From: Rhytidiadelphus loreus
Taxonomy: Eukaryota; Streptophyta; Bryopsida; Hypnales; Hylocomiaceae
Direction of reading: 5' to 3'
Length of the DNA: 64,000 nt
NCBI GenBank assembly: GCA_947034895.1
Contig: OX344762.1
Coordinates: forward strand, 13,893,501-13,957,500
The position numbers and the translations under genes were made by a program. The notes beneath the pieces were generated by a model. That model had not been told where the DNA came from, did no database searches, and saw only the letters and a program-made list of their open reading frames with translations. Shown piece after piece: positions 13,080-23,394 of the stretch (position 1 is the first letter of the stretch; each line of letters starts with the position of its first letter).

Positions 13080-13430
13080 TTTATCAGGAATTTGCATGCA
13101 AACCTCCATTGCGACCATCCATTCCTAAGCTGCATTCCAAACTTGCATTTCGAACCCGTATTTTGAATTAGAATCCCAAAACAACATTAAGAAATTGTAC
13201 CGGTTTCCGAACTTACTTTTACAACTTGCATTAACGACTTTGCATCCCAAACTTACTTTACAAGTCGATTCCGAACCTGCATTCCAAACTTGCCTTGTTG
13301 GCTTGGCATCCCACACCTAAATCCCGAACCTACAACCCGAGACTATGTCCCAAACCTGCATTTTAGGCTCGGCATCGCACACGATTATCCCGAACCTACA
13401 ACCCGATCGATGTCCCGAACCTGAAATGGC
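13080..13430. repeat. Degenerate short repeats (AACCTGCATTCCAAACTTGCAT type)
   Basis: Repeated variants of GAACCTGCATTCC, AAACTTGCAT and CTCGGCATC with spacing of roughly 20-40 bases. No gene is supported. Confidence 0.5.
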
Positions 13431-13479
13431 GGCTCGGCAGTGGTTCGGTCGTTCATCTCCCTCCGTCAGTCTCACGCTT

Positions 13480-13850
13480 CCTCTACTGGTGTGTGCGCGC
13501 CCAATTCTCTGCTGGTGTGTGCAGTCGCACGATTCTGTGTGCGCGCCCGATTCTCTACTGCGATTCCGAGGTGGTGTGTGCAGTCGCGCGATTCCTATGC
13601 TGCATGTGTGCGCGATTCCTCTGCTGGTGTGTGCGCGCCCGATTCCTCTGCTGCAGTGTGCGCGATTCCGAGCTGGTGTGTGCGCGCCGTAAGTAGTTTT
13701 CTGTGCCCTTTCCTGCTGGTGTGTGCGAGGGGTTCTGTTTTTTTTCCCTGCTGCTGTGTCGGAGCGCGCTTCCGTTCTTTTCCTGTTGGTGTTCCCGAGC
13801 GTGCTTACTTCCTGCTGCTGTGTGCGTCGCCATCTCTGTCGGCTGTGGTG
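13480..13850. repeat. GC-rich minisatellite (GCTGGTGTGTGCGCGCC type)
   Basis: At least eight variants of CTGGTGTGTGCGCGCCCGATTC and shortened forms. Overlapping open frames on both strands are low-complexity by-products. It lies about 1.7 kb upstream of the ParB-like gene and could be part of its promoter or 5' leader region. Confidence 0.6.
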
Positions 13851-14871
13851 ATCTCGCGGGAATGCGGTGTGTGCACTTTTCTGTTGATTTCCGTGAGTTG
13901 GATAGAAGATCACCGTCAAACACCAAGCGTGTCTGAATCAACTGCTGTGTATGCCTCTCTCAATGTATTTGATTTTGCAGTGACTAAGTTCAGCTTGTCC
14001 CTGTTTGCATGACTGCAATTTCAGCGTTTTCGTGATTGGTTTGGGTTCTGATTCTTGGGCTGGAAAAGTTAATCATAGAAGGTGTTTAATGGTTGTGGGT
14101 TCTGCAGATAAGAATGAATGTACATACTTCTGTAAATCAGTAGCTGTTGAGGGTTTAGTAGTTTTCTGTAAATCGGTAGCTGCGGCTGAAGTATTCTTCC
14201 GCTGGTCTCCTTCGGGTGGAGCCGAGTTCGACCTTCTCCAACGTGATCTCCCTGATCTGCTTGAGTCGCAAAGTTGCAGGGATCCGGTTTTGTTTTCTTC
14301 AATTTCTGAGCGCAATCGTTCTGCCTCTGCATTCTTGAGCAGTGGAGGAGACGACGCCAACAGCAAGTGCAGGTATGGTTCTTTTCATTTCATTTTATTC
14401 TACTTGTTTGGAGATGAACACTTTGAGTTTTCAGGCGGGGTTTTGGCTAATGTCCATGGCCGGATTTTGCGTTCACTGTCATTTTATTTTTTCCAATTAT
14501 TATGTGAGTTACTTTTTCTCTCAAATTTCCAGGTGCTACGGTTACAGTACTTCAGGTTTCAATTTTGTCTAATTGTAGTATGGGAAAGTTGTGTAGAGTG
14601 AGCCCGGGAGGAACTTCTGTCGGATCAGCAACTCCATTTCGTTTTGCATTCTGTCAATTTCTGTGTGCAGGTCTGCTCATGCTTGCCGTGTAGGGTTTAG
14701 GATTTCTGTGTTGCTGTACTTCACACATTGGCAATTCAAGTGTTGAGAAGCACTGATTGTTTGCAATAAATTCAGCTTGCCTGAATTCAAATTCAATAAA
14801 CATATAGGTTCAGGGTTTATGAGCTAGGGTTTACGCATCAAAGTGGATCAAGGTTTACGAGTCAAGGTTAA

Positions 14872-15482
14872 TTAGCCTCGACACGAGGATAAAGTTAAAC
14901 GGACTGAGGAATAGACCAGCCGAACTGCCTATTCAGAAGTAGAGCTTCATACTTGATTAGCCTCGAGTCGAAGATAATGGAGATACGGGCATTGTAGACC
15001 CAATAAAACAATGAACATTGCCCAGATTACCCCGAGGACCCAAAACAACTGAAATAACAATGCACATCTGAAATTAAAATAATTAAAACCAGAGAAGATA
15101 ACTCATAATAACAAATAAATCTGAACACTTTTACCTTCGAGTCGAAGATAAAGAAATAACAATGGTCAGTCCAGGGAAAATTACACCTTCAATAGTATCA
15201 GATTCAACAAAAATCAGTACATGCAAGAATTCATGTTAATATATGATGCGATAACGTTAGAAAACAAATAGTCTCCATTGGAAAATTGAGGTCATTCAAT
15301 TATTGAACTCATAATTAATAAACTCGTCTCTTACACCTAATACGATGATACGATTAATTATCTTCGACTCGAAGATAATTCTAATTTAACTAATTACTAA
15401 AGAAACTGCCCCGCCATTCTATATCCACAGGATATGCTGACCAACAATTCACACTATCATATTACCCTCGTCTCGAAGGTAA
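14872..15482. repeat. Palindrome cluster 2 (five copies), upstream of the ParB-like gene
   Basis: Copies start at 14872, 14958, 15131, 15358 and 15462. The one at 15358 is a perfect palindrome. The last lies about 38 bp before the ATG at 15,520. Confidence 0.85.
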
Positions 15483-15519
15483 CTAATAGGCTTTCAATGT
15501 CTACAGACTTCACAGCAGG

Positions 15520-18500
15520 ATGGCGGAAGGAGCAAATTATGACTATTCTAGCACGTTGCCCTTCATGGAGCCTTTCCAAAACCCATTTACAGACGGGCCC
15601 TTCATAGATGAAATGCCAGAGGCATTTGGGGACCTTTGGCAATTCAAGCAGCATGTTGCTGTTTGGTCATTTGGCTTAAACCGGTTCCAAGACTTCGTGC
15701 ATCTACGGTACCGGGTCCACAACCAGCCAGACTTTTTTCCATGGCATCTGCAGGAGAAGGTCACAAACATTGAATCCGTCCGCGAGAACTTCGTCGTGAT
15801 CGTGCTGCAGGAGGCACGAGAAGACGGCAAGGACGGGGAGCACATTCATTCAATTGTGATGAACGTGAATGACATATGGGCAAAGTTTGAAATGGAGGAG
15901 TTAGAGTCATTTCTCCAAAACGCAAAATTAGACTACTTAATCAACACATTCAAAACTGCCAAATACATACCGTGGATTGAAGGCACTGCCAAAGTAAACT
16001 GCCGAAGACTCCTGAACATTTGGAAATCATTGGACAAGCATGCTCGACAGTATGTGAAGTCCCGGCCACTGATAGGCCATCAGATGAAGAAGAAGCAGAG
16101 GCCATCATTAGAGGGGCAGCCTAGTGGGTCCACTCCCCTACTGTCGGGCAGCACAGCAACCGGTCAGGGTCAAACTCGCTCAGAGCCGCGAAAACGGGCA
16201 GGAACTCAGTCCGTTGACGCAACGCAGGCAGGGGGCTCAAAATCTAAGCGACCGAGGGCAAGCCGAGCTGCCACAGTAACCGCTGCAGGAAGCTCAGGAT
16301 CGGCTCTCACGAATGTCACATTGCCAGAGGAACCCATGAGTCCGAAGGATGACGCTGACAAGTTTGGCCGCATTCAGCGAGACTTCTGGGCTATGCACAG
16401 AGGATGCTACGTCCTCGGACAAGATCCGAAAGTTGTCGACATCAAGCAGTGTATACCTGCAAGAGACGACTATGTCATCCGGGGTATGGAAGACCGTATC
16501 CTAGAATCGGTGAAGCGCAACCTCATTGCGCTAGGCCACATTCGGGAGCGCCAACGATTGTGTCTGACTCCTGTTGACAAACGCAACAATCTCCTGAAGG
16601 AGCCTCCCAAAAAATGGAAGGATATAAAGGATGGGAAGTTCATGATAATCAATGGTCAACATAGTGTCCAAGCATCCAAGGACTTGCAGAGAGAGAAGTG
16701 TTGTGAGCAACGTCGAGTTGAACTCAAGACCTGGGAGGCGTACATTGTTTGGACCCTTGATACATCGAAATTGGTGAATATATCAGAGTTTTACAACTCG
16801 ACTAATCACCTAGACCACGCCCAACCAACATGGGGGAGCCAGATTATAAGCTCCCGCAACGTATGGATCAACTGCCTCCGACCGACTCTAATCGCCGATG
16901 AGCCGGTGAAGCGGAGAAACGCGTCCGTCCTCAGCGAAGGGCAATGGAAGGTGATTTCTCCTCCTGACCTATTACCCTCGTCTCGAAGATAAATTTCTCA
17001 GTTCATGGTTCGCTAGTTCAGTAATTTTCTGGTTCATTATTATTTCACTACTACTTCGTCTTTCTATAAATGTGTACTTGTTGTATTATCTTCGAGTCGA
17101 AGATAACTGCTGAAGAACTCGGTGCTCACACAATGTATGTCCACTGTACTGCAGAGTTTCACTAATGCGGTAGTAAAACGATTCCAAAATATCAATCCCG
17201 AGAAAGAAGGCAAAAATATAAAACATGCCGGTGATCTCAAGAGCGAGATTAAGATTATCACTCTACGTGATGATATCTGGAGGCTCTGGAAAGAGTTCCT
17301 CACGAAGTACCTAGAGGGCTATCTCGTGGAGCCCGTCTCCCGACAGCTCTTCCGGGATTTGGATGACTTCAGCCGGAAGTCATTCTTCTTGAAGAGAGAG
17401 TTCTTCAAACATTTGGGCCACTTCACAGATTGTGATCTCGAGATTTTTGCAAAGCACCTCCTCAATCTAACCGAAGATTGTAGACTGAAGCACCCAAAGG
17501 TGTCCATCGGCAAGACAAAATATCTTGTGCCGGACAACCAAACAGCGTAGGACTGGGTGGAGCGCAAGAAGAAAAAGAAGATCATCCATGAAGAGTTGAT
17601 GACAATAAAGCCCAGTCTGAAACTGCGAGATGAGAACAACGACACTGACCTGACCGTCTGGAGGTCGTGGAAGAAGAGGCACAGCTTCTCGTCGTCGACG
17701 TGGGATTTCCTCCTCTCCTACCCAAAGCCGTCATACTTCAGTAAACGGCTTACAAACGATGCAAAGTTGAAACGGGCCAAGGATCTTGGGGAAAAATTTG
17801 CGGACGAGGCAACAATGTTTCAGAGGTTTATGAAGTCGAAGTATCGGCTTCAAAAACAATGTGGAGGTTTCGAGTTCAGGGGCCTGGACGCGAAGTCCAG
17901 AGTTCTGGTAACAACTGGAATGTACCAGTACATCAGTCGACCCCTTCCATTTGCTCTTCTTGACGTCCGGTACATGAACAGACCCGCCGTCCCTGATAAC
18001 ACATCCAATCTGGACCCGTTCCTTGAATACGTGGCCACCAGCCTGGAACCCCAGGCAAGTGACGCAAGTGTCTGGCTTTGGATCCTCGGTGGAGACGAGG
18101 ACTTCAACTCGGCATACAAATTCGCAACTGTCGACATGCCGAATTTCGACATCGTGAAGTCTGTATACATTGCTTCCCGCGCGGAGCGATTGGACAGTGT
18201 GTCTAATCGGTTTAAAACCGCTCCTGACGTGCGTATGCTCTTCCTCTTCAAGAGAGGTGACATGCATGCCAACGAAGTGCGGGACAGAGTAAAGGCAGAA
18301 TACCGTCCTGCCGAAATTTTGTATTACCAAGAAAGTAAGTACAACAACGAGGCAAAGTGGAGGATATATGCCTACGAACTCCGAATGGAGTTCTATTTTG
18401 AGATGCTCCAATGCTTCGCAATTCGTGAGGAAAACGTCTTGGGAATTTTTGCTAGAGCGAAGATTGCGTTGGCCGCCAAGGTGAGATTATCCTCGAGTCG

Positions 18501-20486
18501 AGGATACTGCCTGCTGTCTTCTGCCTGCATTCTTATTTCATTATTTTCATGTGGAGGCAGTCGATTACCTTCGATTCGAGGTTAATTGCCCTCGTGAATC
18601 GTGTTTAAATGTTTGTGTGTGTTGCTGTCCATAATCTGATATTTCTATGTCTCCCGTTCACATGTCAATGCTTATAGCGGTACGGAGGTCCACAGTTTAC
18701 CTTCGAGTCGAAGGTAAATTTAGGCTAGCTCTGAATTCTTACATTTGCATATCAATCTTTTGTTCTCAGATGTTCGGGACATACTACTACGGCCTAGTCG
18801 ATACGGACATGGGCACGGTGCACCGTGCCATGACAAAATCGGCAGAGTACTTGGACATGAATGATTTCTTGCATTCAAATTCACCGTACTCAGTCAAGTA
18901 CTTGAGGCCATTGTACATCGATGCGCCAGTACTGACATCTGTCTCTCCGCCCTCGGAAGAGGATCTACAGTCTCTTTATTCTAGTAGTGATGAGACTAGT
19001 ACTGCATCTGAGGGGGGAGGGTCTGGAAGTGGAGACGAGGGAGATAAGTCAGGGAGTGGGGATGGCATCGACATTTCTAGTTCCGAACCAACTGACTCAA
19101 CGAGGGACTCGTCACCTCCTCCTCACGCTACGGACGCGGGAAGGGATGACGTCTCTCCCCCTGAAGAACATAGGGACGCCGGTGCTGGCATCGGAGGCCT
19201 TGACGAGTATGGCACCAACGCCGATGCCATGGTGCGTTGGGAAGCTCAGCCTCGACTGGATGGTGAAGTGCCCAACCATGTAGTCGAAGATGTCGAGACA
19301 AACACGGAGTTCCAAGAGCAGCAACACCTGGAGCGCTTGCGCGAGAGCCGGAAGTTGGAGAAGAAGTCTGCTTCGATGACCTCTAGAGGCGCCGAGGGCC
19401 ACAGTCGTGAGGGTCGCGAGGGCGGCAGAAAGCTGAAATCGAAAGTGGAACGTGTTGTGGAAAATCTCAGCGACATCGACACTGACACGCTCCCGCAGTC
19501 GTCGGATTTCGATGACAGCGACAGCGACGACGGCAAAATCCCCGACGTCCCTCCTACTCCCATCCCCGGAAAGATTCAGACTGGGTGGTGGCAGGCGATG
19601 GTCGAGAGGAAGGCGAAGAAGGCAGCGAAGAGGATGGTAATGCAGGAAGAGCTTGACAAAAAGGACAAACAAATCGCAGACGCTCTCCTCGCCAGCAAGG
19701 AATCGAAGGCGAAGAGCCAGGCCACAACAGAACGGCTGGAAGTTCTGGAAAAACAAATGCATGACTTTTTTGCTTTAAAGGAATCCCAGTCAGTTCCTGT
19801 TCCAAGCCTGCCACCCTCCGAGTCTGCCCTAAACCCCCCTCCCTCCACACCCGGTCTGTCGCAGGAGGCCTGTGAACTGGTCTCTGGGCTGGCGGATCCT
19901 CGACTCGAGGATACACCTGCCGAGAATGCGCCACCTAAGCAGACAGGTCATGGAGTCGATCCAGGAAGTCGTCCTGTTCCTTCTCCCGCATCCCCTGGTA
20001 ATGTTGCTGGGATTTATCCTCGACTCGAGGATAAATCTGAAGTGGGTCCTTCGCTTCCCCAAGATGATCGGGTTGGTGATGCTTCTGTGGATGCTCCACA
20101 ATGCACACCGTCCAGGCAGGAGATAGAGGAGACAGCTACTCCAGGTGTACCCGAGCAGGAACAAGTCGACTATGGCGACTACGACGACTTCCTGCAGGAT
20201 AACACTATCGACGGGGGCGAAGAAATGCCTTCTGAGGCACCATCTCAGGAAGGAGGAGATGAGCAGCCTGCCGAATCGGTTGAGGTATGCTCTACTGATT
20301 CCTATTGACTTTCTCTCCCTCTGTACATAGTCTGCGTCGAAGTCACCTCTTCGTTGTCGATCTCATAGTCTCCGCATTCTGATATGATTATCTTCGACTC
20401 GAGGGTAAATTTAAGAGATGTGGGTGAGTCGCTCTTCTTGTCACTTATATTGTATGCATTTTGCTTGACAGGACGGTCCTCTTTGA
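15520..20486 (+). CDS. ParB-like domain plus degenerate N4/N6 DNA-methyltransferase-like protein
   Basis: Proposed exons are 15520-16950, 17155-18480, 18770-20284 and 20472-20486, all phase 0 with GT/AG borders, giving about 1,428 codons. Residues about 300-440 resemble a ParB/DGQHR-type domain, with MIINGQHSVQA at 375-385. Residues about 700-940 resemble an N6_N4 methyltransferase of beta order: LLDVRY (D747) sits where motif IV (DPPY) is expected, then a WLWILGG strand, then NVLGIFARAKIALAAK joined by splicing to MFGTYYYGLVDTD, matching motif I (VLDPFAGSGTT..AAK..GR.Y.GI). The key residues are replaced, so catalysis is unlikely. The C-terminal 480 residues are acidic and disordered with a charged helical part. 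ParB-methyltransferase fusions are common in bacteria and phages. A TAG at 17548-17550 interrupts exon 2 and may be a nonsense change or a tiny intron. All three introns contain palindromes. Confidence 0.65.
16951..17154 (+). other. Intron 1 of the ParB-like gene, containing two palindromes
   Basis: Donor GTGATT after TGGAAG, acceptor CTGCAG before AGTTTC; both flanking frames are phase 0. Palindromes lie at 16972-16992 and 17086-17106. Without splicing the first palindrome supplies the stop codon of the upstream frame. Confidence 0.65.
18481..18769 (+). other. Intron 2 of the ParB-like gene, containing three palindromes
   Basis: Donor GTGAGATT directly after GCCGCCAAG, acceptor TTCTCAG before ATGTTCGGG; phase 0. 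Splicing rejoins the methyltransferase motif I region. Palindromes start at 18487, 18565 and 18697, the first only six bases from the donor. Confidence 0.7.
19894..20034 (+). repeat. Two palindromes inside coding exon 3 (encode PRLED)
   Basis: Copies at 19894-19914 and 20014-20034 lie in the open frame and are read in the same phase, giving DPRLEDT and YPRLEDK. They sit in the disordered C-terminal region and do not break the frame. Confidence 0.85.
20388..20408. repeat. Palindrome in intron 3 of the ParB-like gene
   Basis: A copy with one asymmetric position (TTATCTTCGA, C, TCGAGGGTAA) inside the 187-base intron 20285-20471 (donor GTATGC, acceptor GACAG). Confidence 0.8.
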
Positions 20487-20614
20487 TTGTTTGGCGTTGA
20501 AATCCTGACGAAGTCGTCTTCGCAATGCCCCGCGTAGACTAGTGTAGTATAGAATTCACTTGTGATGTTTTCCGGCCTGAGATGAGGGTGGCATCTTCGA
20601 TATGTACTCTAATA

Positions 20615-20636
20615 TTTGTAAATAAATATGTATGCG
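20615..20636 (+). terminator. Shared 3' end motif after the ParB-like gene
   Basis: TTTGTAAATAAATATGTATG followed by CG. The identical 22-base word occurs at 21,761-21,782 after the phosphatase gene. It contains AATAAA, so it is a likely polyadenylation region, duplicated between the two genes. Confidence 0.5.
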
Positions 20637-20725
20637 ATTCACTTTCCATACGCGTCGATCTAATTGCATTTTCTTGACAATGTTATGTTGCTCAGCCAAA
20701 CATTCCTAGAAGTTTGCACCGCCCG

Positions 20726-21686
20726 ATGGCAATGAAAGCTTTTCCTAAGGGGAGCAAGCAATCGATTAGTGGATTTCAGTGCTCCTTCCCATTGTCTGGC
20801 TCACCTGATTCTGCATTCAAACAGGTAACTCCATTTCTATGTTGTCTGATTTAATCAGGTAGGGTCTGAGGGAACCGGAGAGCTTGTGCCGCAGAATATC
20901 TCGCCGGTAGTGCCTGACCGAAGGAGGTGGCTGAATATAGTGTTCGACTTAAACGGAGTCCTGTGCCACTGCGAGCCCAAATCTTACTCTAGGAGATTTA
21001 AGCCGTATAGTGTCGAACAAAATAATCTATGCCACTTGAACCCCACCCTCGTAGGCCCCAAGGCGGTATTCGCCAAGCAAAATCTACGCGACTTCCTGCA
21101 TGAGGTCTCGGAGATCACGGCGAGGGTCGTTGTCTGGTCCTCCATGAAGCACTCCACTACGGAGATGGTGGTGGAGCACCTCTTCAAAGGGATCAGGGCC
21201 CCCTTCGAAGTTCTGGGTCAGGACCATTGCAGGAGGATTGAGACCTTCCGGGGGACTTTCCTCCACTTCGATAAGAAGCCGGTCTTCCTGAAGGTCCTGG
21301 CCGAGCAGGTGTTCACGATGGTGGGTGGGGATGAGGCCTTCACCAGAGACAACACCCTTCTCATCGACGACTCTCCCGAAAAGAGTGTCTGCAATGAGAA
21401 GGGGAATGCCATATTCCTTCGCTCCTGGCGTCATAGTCATCGGCTGGACAACTTCCTCATGGGGGAACTTTTGCCGTGGCTCGGGCGTCTGGAAATGGAG
21501 TGTGAACCCGGTCGTCTGCGGGAGTATGTGCAGGTCAATCGGATAGGGGAAAGGCCGTTGGCCTATGTATCCGAGTATGTCCAAGGCATCGTCTCGGCGA
21601 TGAGAGATTCCGCACAGAATCTCGGCTCGCGTTTCGAACTTCCTGGGTTCGATGTAGTTATAGAGCCCGATGGACATAGGCCTTAG
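20726..21686 (+). CDS. FCP1/NIF-type HAD phosphatase homologue with altered motif I
   Basis: Main exon 20859-21686; a short upstream exon from ATG 20726 to 20824 is in phase if a 34-base intron (GTAACT...AATCAG) is real. The protein (about 309 residues) has the HAD-fold order of the FCP1 homology domain: VFDLNGVL (D63, N65), VVVWSS, and LLIDDSP (D203, D204). FCP1 and SCP enzymes dephosphorylate proteins, notably the RNA polymerase II tail, and use DxD in motif I; here the second Asp is Asn, as in some plant NIF-like proteins, so activity may be altered. An exon start at 20,696 is also in phase with exon 3 of the upstream gene, so alternative splicing could fuse the two proteins. The independent 3' motif after each gene favours separate genes. 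Confidence 0.7.
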
Positions 21687-21760
21687 ACTAGTCTTCTGCC
21701 CCGGCATCCGACAGTGCACATTTTGTAATTTGTGATTGTATATTCTGTACATTTGTAAAA

Positions 21761-21782
21761 TTTGTAAATAAATATGTATGCG
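21761..21782 (+). terminator. Shared 3' end motif after the phosphatase gene
   Basis: Same 22-base word as at 20,615-20,636, about 75 bases after the TAG of the phosphatase gene. Confidence 0.5.
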
Positions 21783-21944
21783 GTTCGGAATTTACATTAA
21801 AAGTTGCGCGTTTCTGTCGTCTTGGATCTGCGCTTGTGTCGTCTGCTTTGGGCCGGGGGGGGGAATGTATAGGAAACTTGTAAAATTTATATCTTTTTGC
21901 AGGTTGGAGCTCAAAATGTTGGAGACTCGCCTAAGAGGTTGAGG

Positions 21945-22832
21945 ATGACAAGGAGCCTCCTCTCTGGATCGGGGAAGTCGCTTTCGATGTCTTCCGGATC
22001 GGGATCGGAATCGAAATCTCCGGGAGGAACGTTCGTGCCGTCAGTGTTCTCTGGGCCTTTCATGATGCACACGGCCGAGGACGCTGCTTCTGCGGCCATT
22101 GACTTCTCCAAGGGGGACGTGGAGGACGGCGCCGTGGACAGCCCGCCAAGCCGAGGTCCGGGGAGGACCCCCGTTTGTTCCCCGTCCCCGTTGAAGCGCG
22201 CATCTTCGAATCGAGGATGCTCGTTCTCCCCAACACCACAGAATGAGGCGGGGACCAGTCGGAAACTGCATCTTCCCGTTCGCGGGGGCAGTCAAGATCC
22301 TCCACTGCAGGATACTATTTTCACGGAGCTCGACCGCCCAAATGTTCCCGTCACAGCCTCGAAGACGACTGCCCAAGTGTTACCAGGAACGTATACGAAG
22401 AGTGACGATGCGGGTCTTCCAAGGGTGGCTCGTTTGCCTCGCCTTGAGGGTAATCGGGCAAGCCCTTCACTATCTACTGGAGGTAGGCGGTCGCCTTCAG
22501 CCGACTCCCTTTTTCGTCAAAGGATTATAAGAGACCAAAGGCGATCTCTGGACTCCAAATCAACTGGATCTGGACTTCCATACATAAGCAATGTAAACTC
22601 AATGCTCCCAAGGCCGCGCCCTCATGGGTCAAAATCTATGTCCAGTTCCGAGGTTCCACGAAGCACCCTGAAGTTGAAGCGGAAGGAGAGTGACTCTCAA
22701 AGTGTGGGCTTCTCCGGAGCGGTGGACGGTGGAAATGGGCCCCATTATCACTCTCGACGCGAGGATATATTTAGAGGGTTGGTGAAGCTAAAAGCGTTAG
22801 AGGCAGCTAAGAGCAACTGTACAGGCAAATAG
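21945..22832 (+). CDS. Disordered Ser/Pro/Arg-rich protein of TE-A
   Basis: The open frame begins after a likely splice acceptor (TTTTTGCAG at 21,894-21,902); the first in-frame ATG is 21,945. The protein is rich in Ser, Pro, Gly and Arg, has basic patches (LKLKRKESD) and ends KLKALEAAKSNCTGK. No domain is recognised. Three palindrome-derived segments lie in it: an intact copy at 22,200, a diverged one near 22,433 (reads PRLEG) and one at 22,745 (reads RREDI). It may have an upstream exon. A nuclear or DNA-binding accessory role for transposition is possible but only a guess. Confidence 0.5.
   Translation: MTRSLLSGSGKSLSMSSGSGSESKSPGGTFVPSVFSGPFMMHTAEDAASAAIDFSKGDVEDGAVDSPPSRGPGRTPVCSPSPLKRASSNRGCSFSPTPQNEAGTSRKLHLPVRGGSQDPPLQDTIFTELDRPNVPVTASKTTAQVLPGTYTKSDDAGLPRVARLPRLEGNRASPSLSTGGRRSPSADSLFRQRIIRDQRRSLDSKSTGSGLPYISNVNSMLPRPRPHGSKSMSSSEVPRSTLKLKRKESDSQSVGFSGAVDGGNGPHYHSRREDIFRGLVKLKALEAAKSNCTGK
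22200..22768. repeat. Palindromes in the last TE-A gene
   Basis: A copy with GCATCTTCGA as half site, central A, at 22200-22220, and a diverged copy at about 22745-22768. A further remnant at 22433 keeps the coding sense PRLEG. Confidence 0.7.
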
Positions 22833-23394
22833 TGACTCGTCGAGATGCAAGAATATTTTTTGAAGCCAGTCTTTAAAACGTCCCTTACTATAAATAGCAT
22901 GGTAAATAAAAAATTACAAACCATAACTAACGATAGTTGAGAGCTTGCATGATCAATAAGCATCTAATTTTGTAGTTCATTTAGATTCATGACACTATCA
23001 GATTTACTTTGTCCATTGGATGAAGCAATTTAGTGAGACAATTAACATTAGTGAATGTAAATTCATCCGCATTTTCATCTACTACTGAATTCTTGATGCT
23101 AAACATGTGAATGTTTTACATCATGACTGTCTATCCTTGTAATCCACATTGTTTTTTTGGAGGGGCGGACAAGTATGTTAAGGAATTACACTAGAAGTGT
23201 TCTAGCACACGAGAGGTTGATTTCACACTAGGTAAGAACCCGCTACCACGGCATTAGATTTAGGCACCTCACGACCATCACCCTAAAACATATTGTAAAA
23301 ATGTGTTCAATAATTTCTATTTTCCTTTGAGTTTGGCAAGTATTACTACATTAAAGCTTCACACCCTTATTTTCAAAGTCTCAAAATTGCCAAA

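Larger units (their letters stand above)
7004..15519. other. Long noncoding interior of TE-A
   Basis: About 8.5 kb with no convincing gene. It contains palindrome clusters at each side, a three-unit tandem repeat (7.68-8.6 kb), telomere-like sequence (9.59-9.77 kb), an about 180-bp tandem repeat (11.15-11.9 kb) and GC-rich short repeats (13.1-13.85 kb). The rest is AT-rich DNA in which I see nothing. Confidence 0.5.

Noticed and set aside
13440..14601. Open frames of 100-200 codons on both strands
   Set aside because: They are by-products of a GC-rich short repeat (Val-Cys-Ala and complementary low-complexity peptides) without domains or conserved starts.
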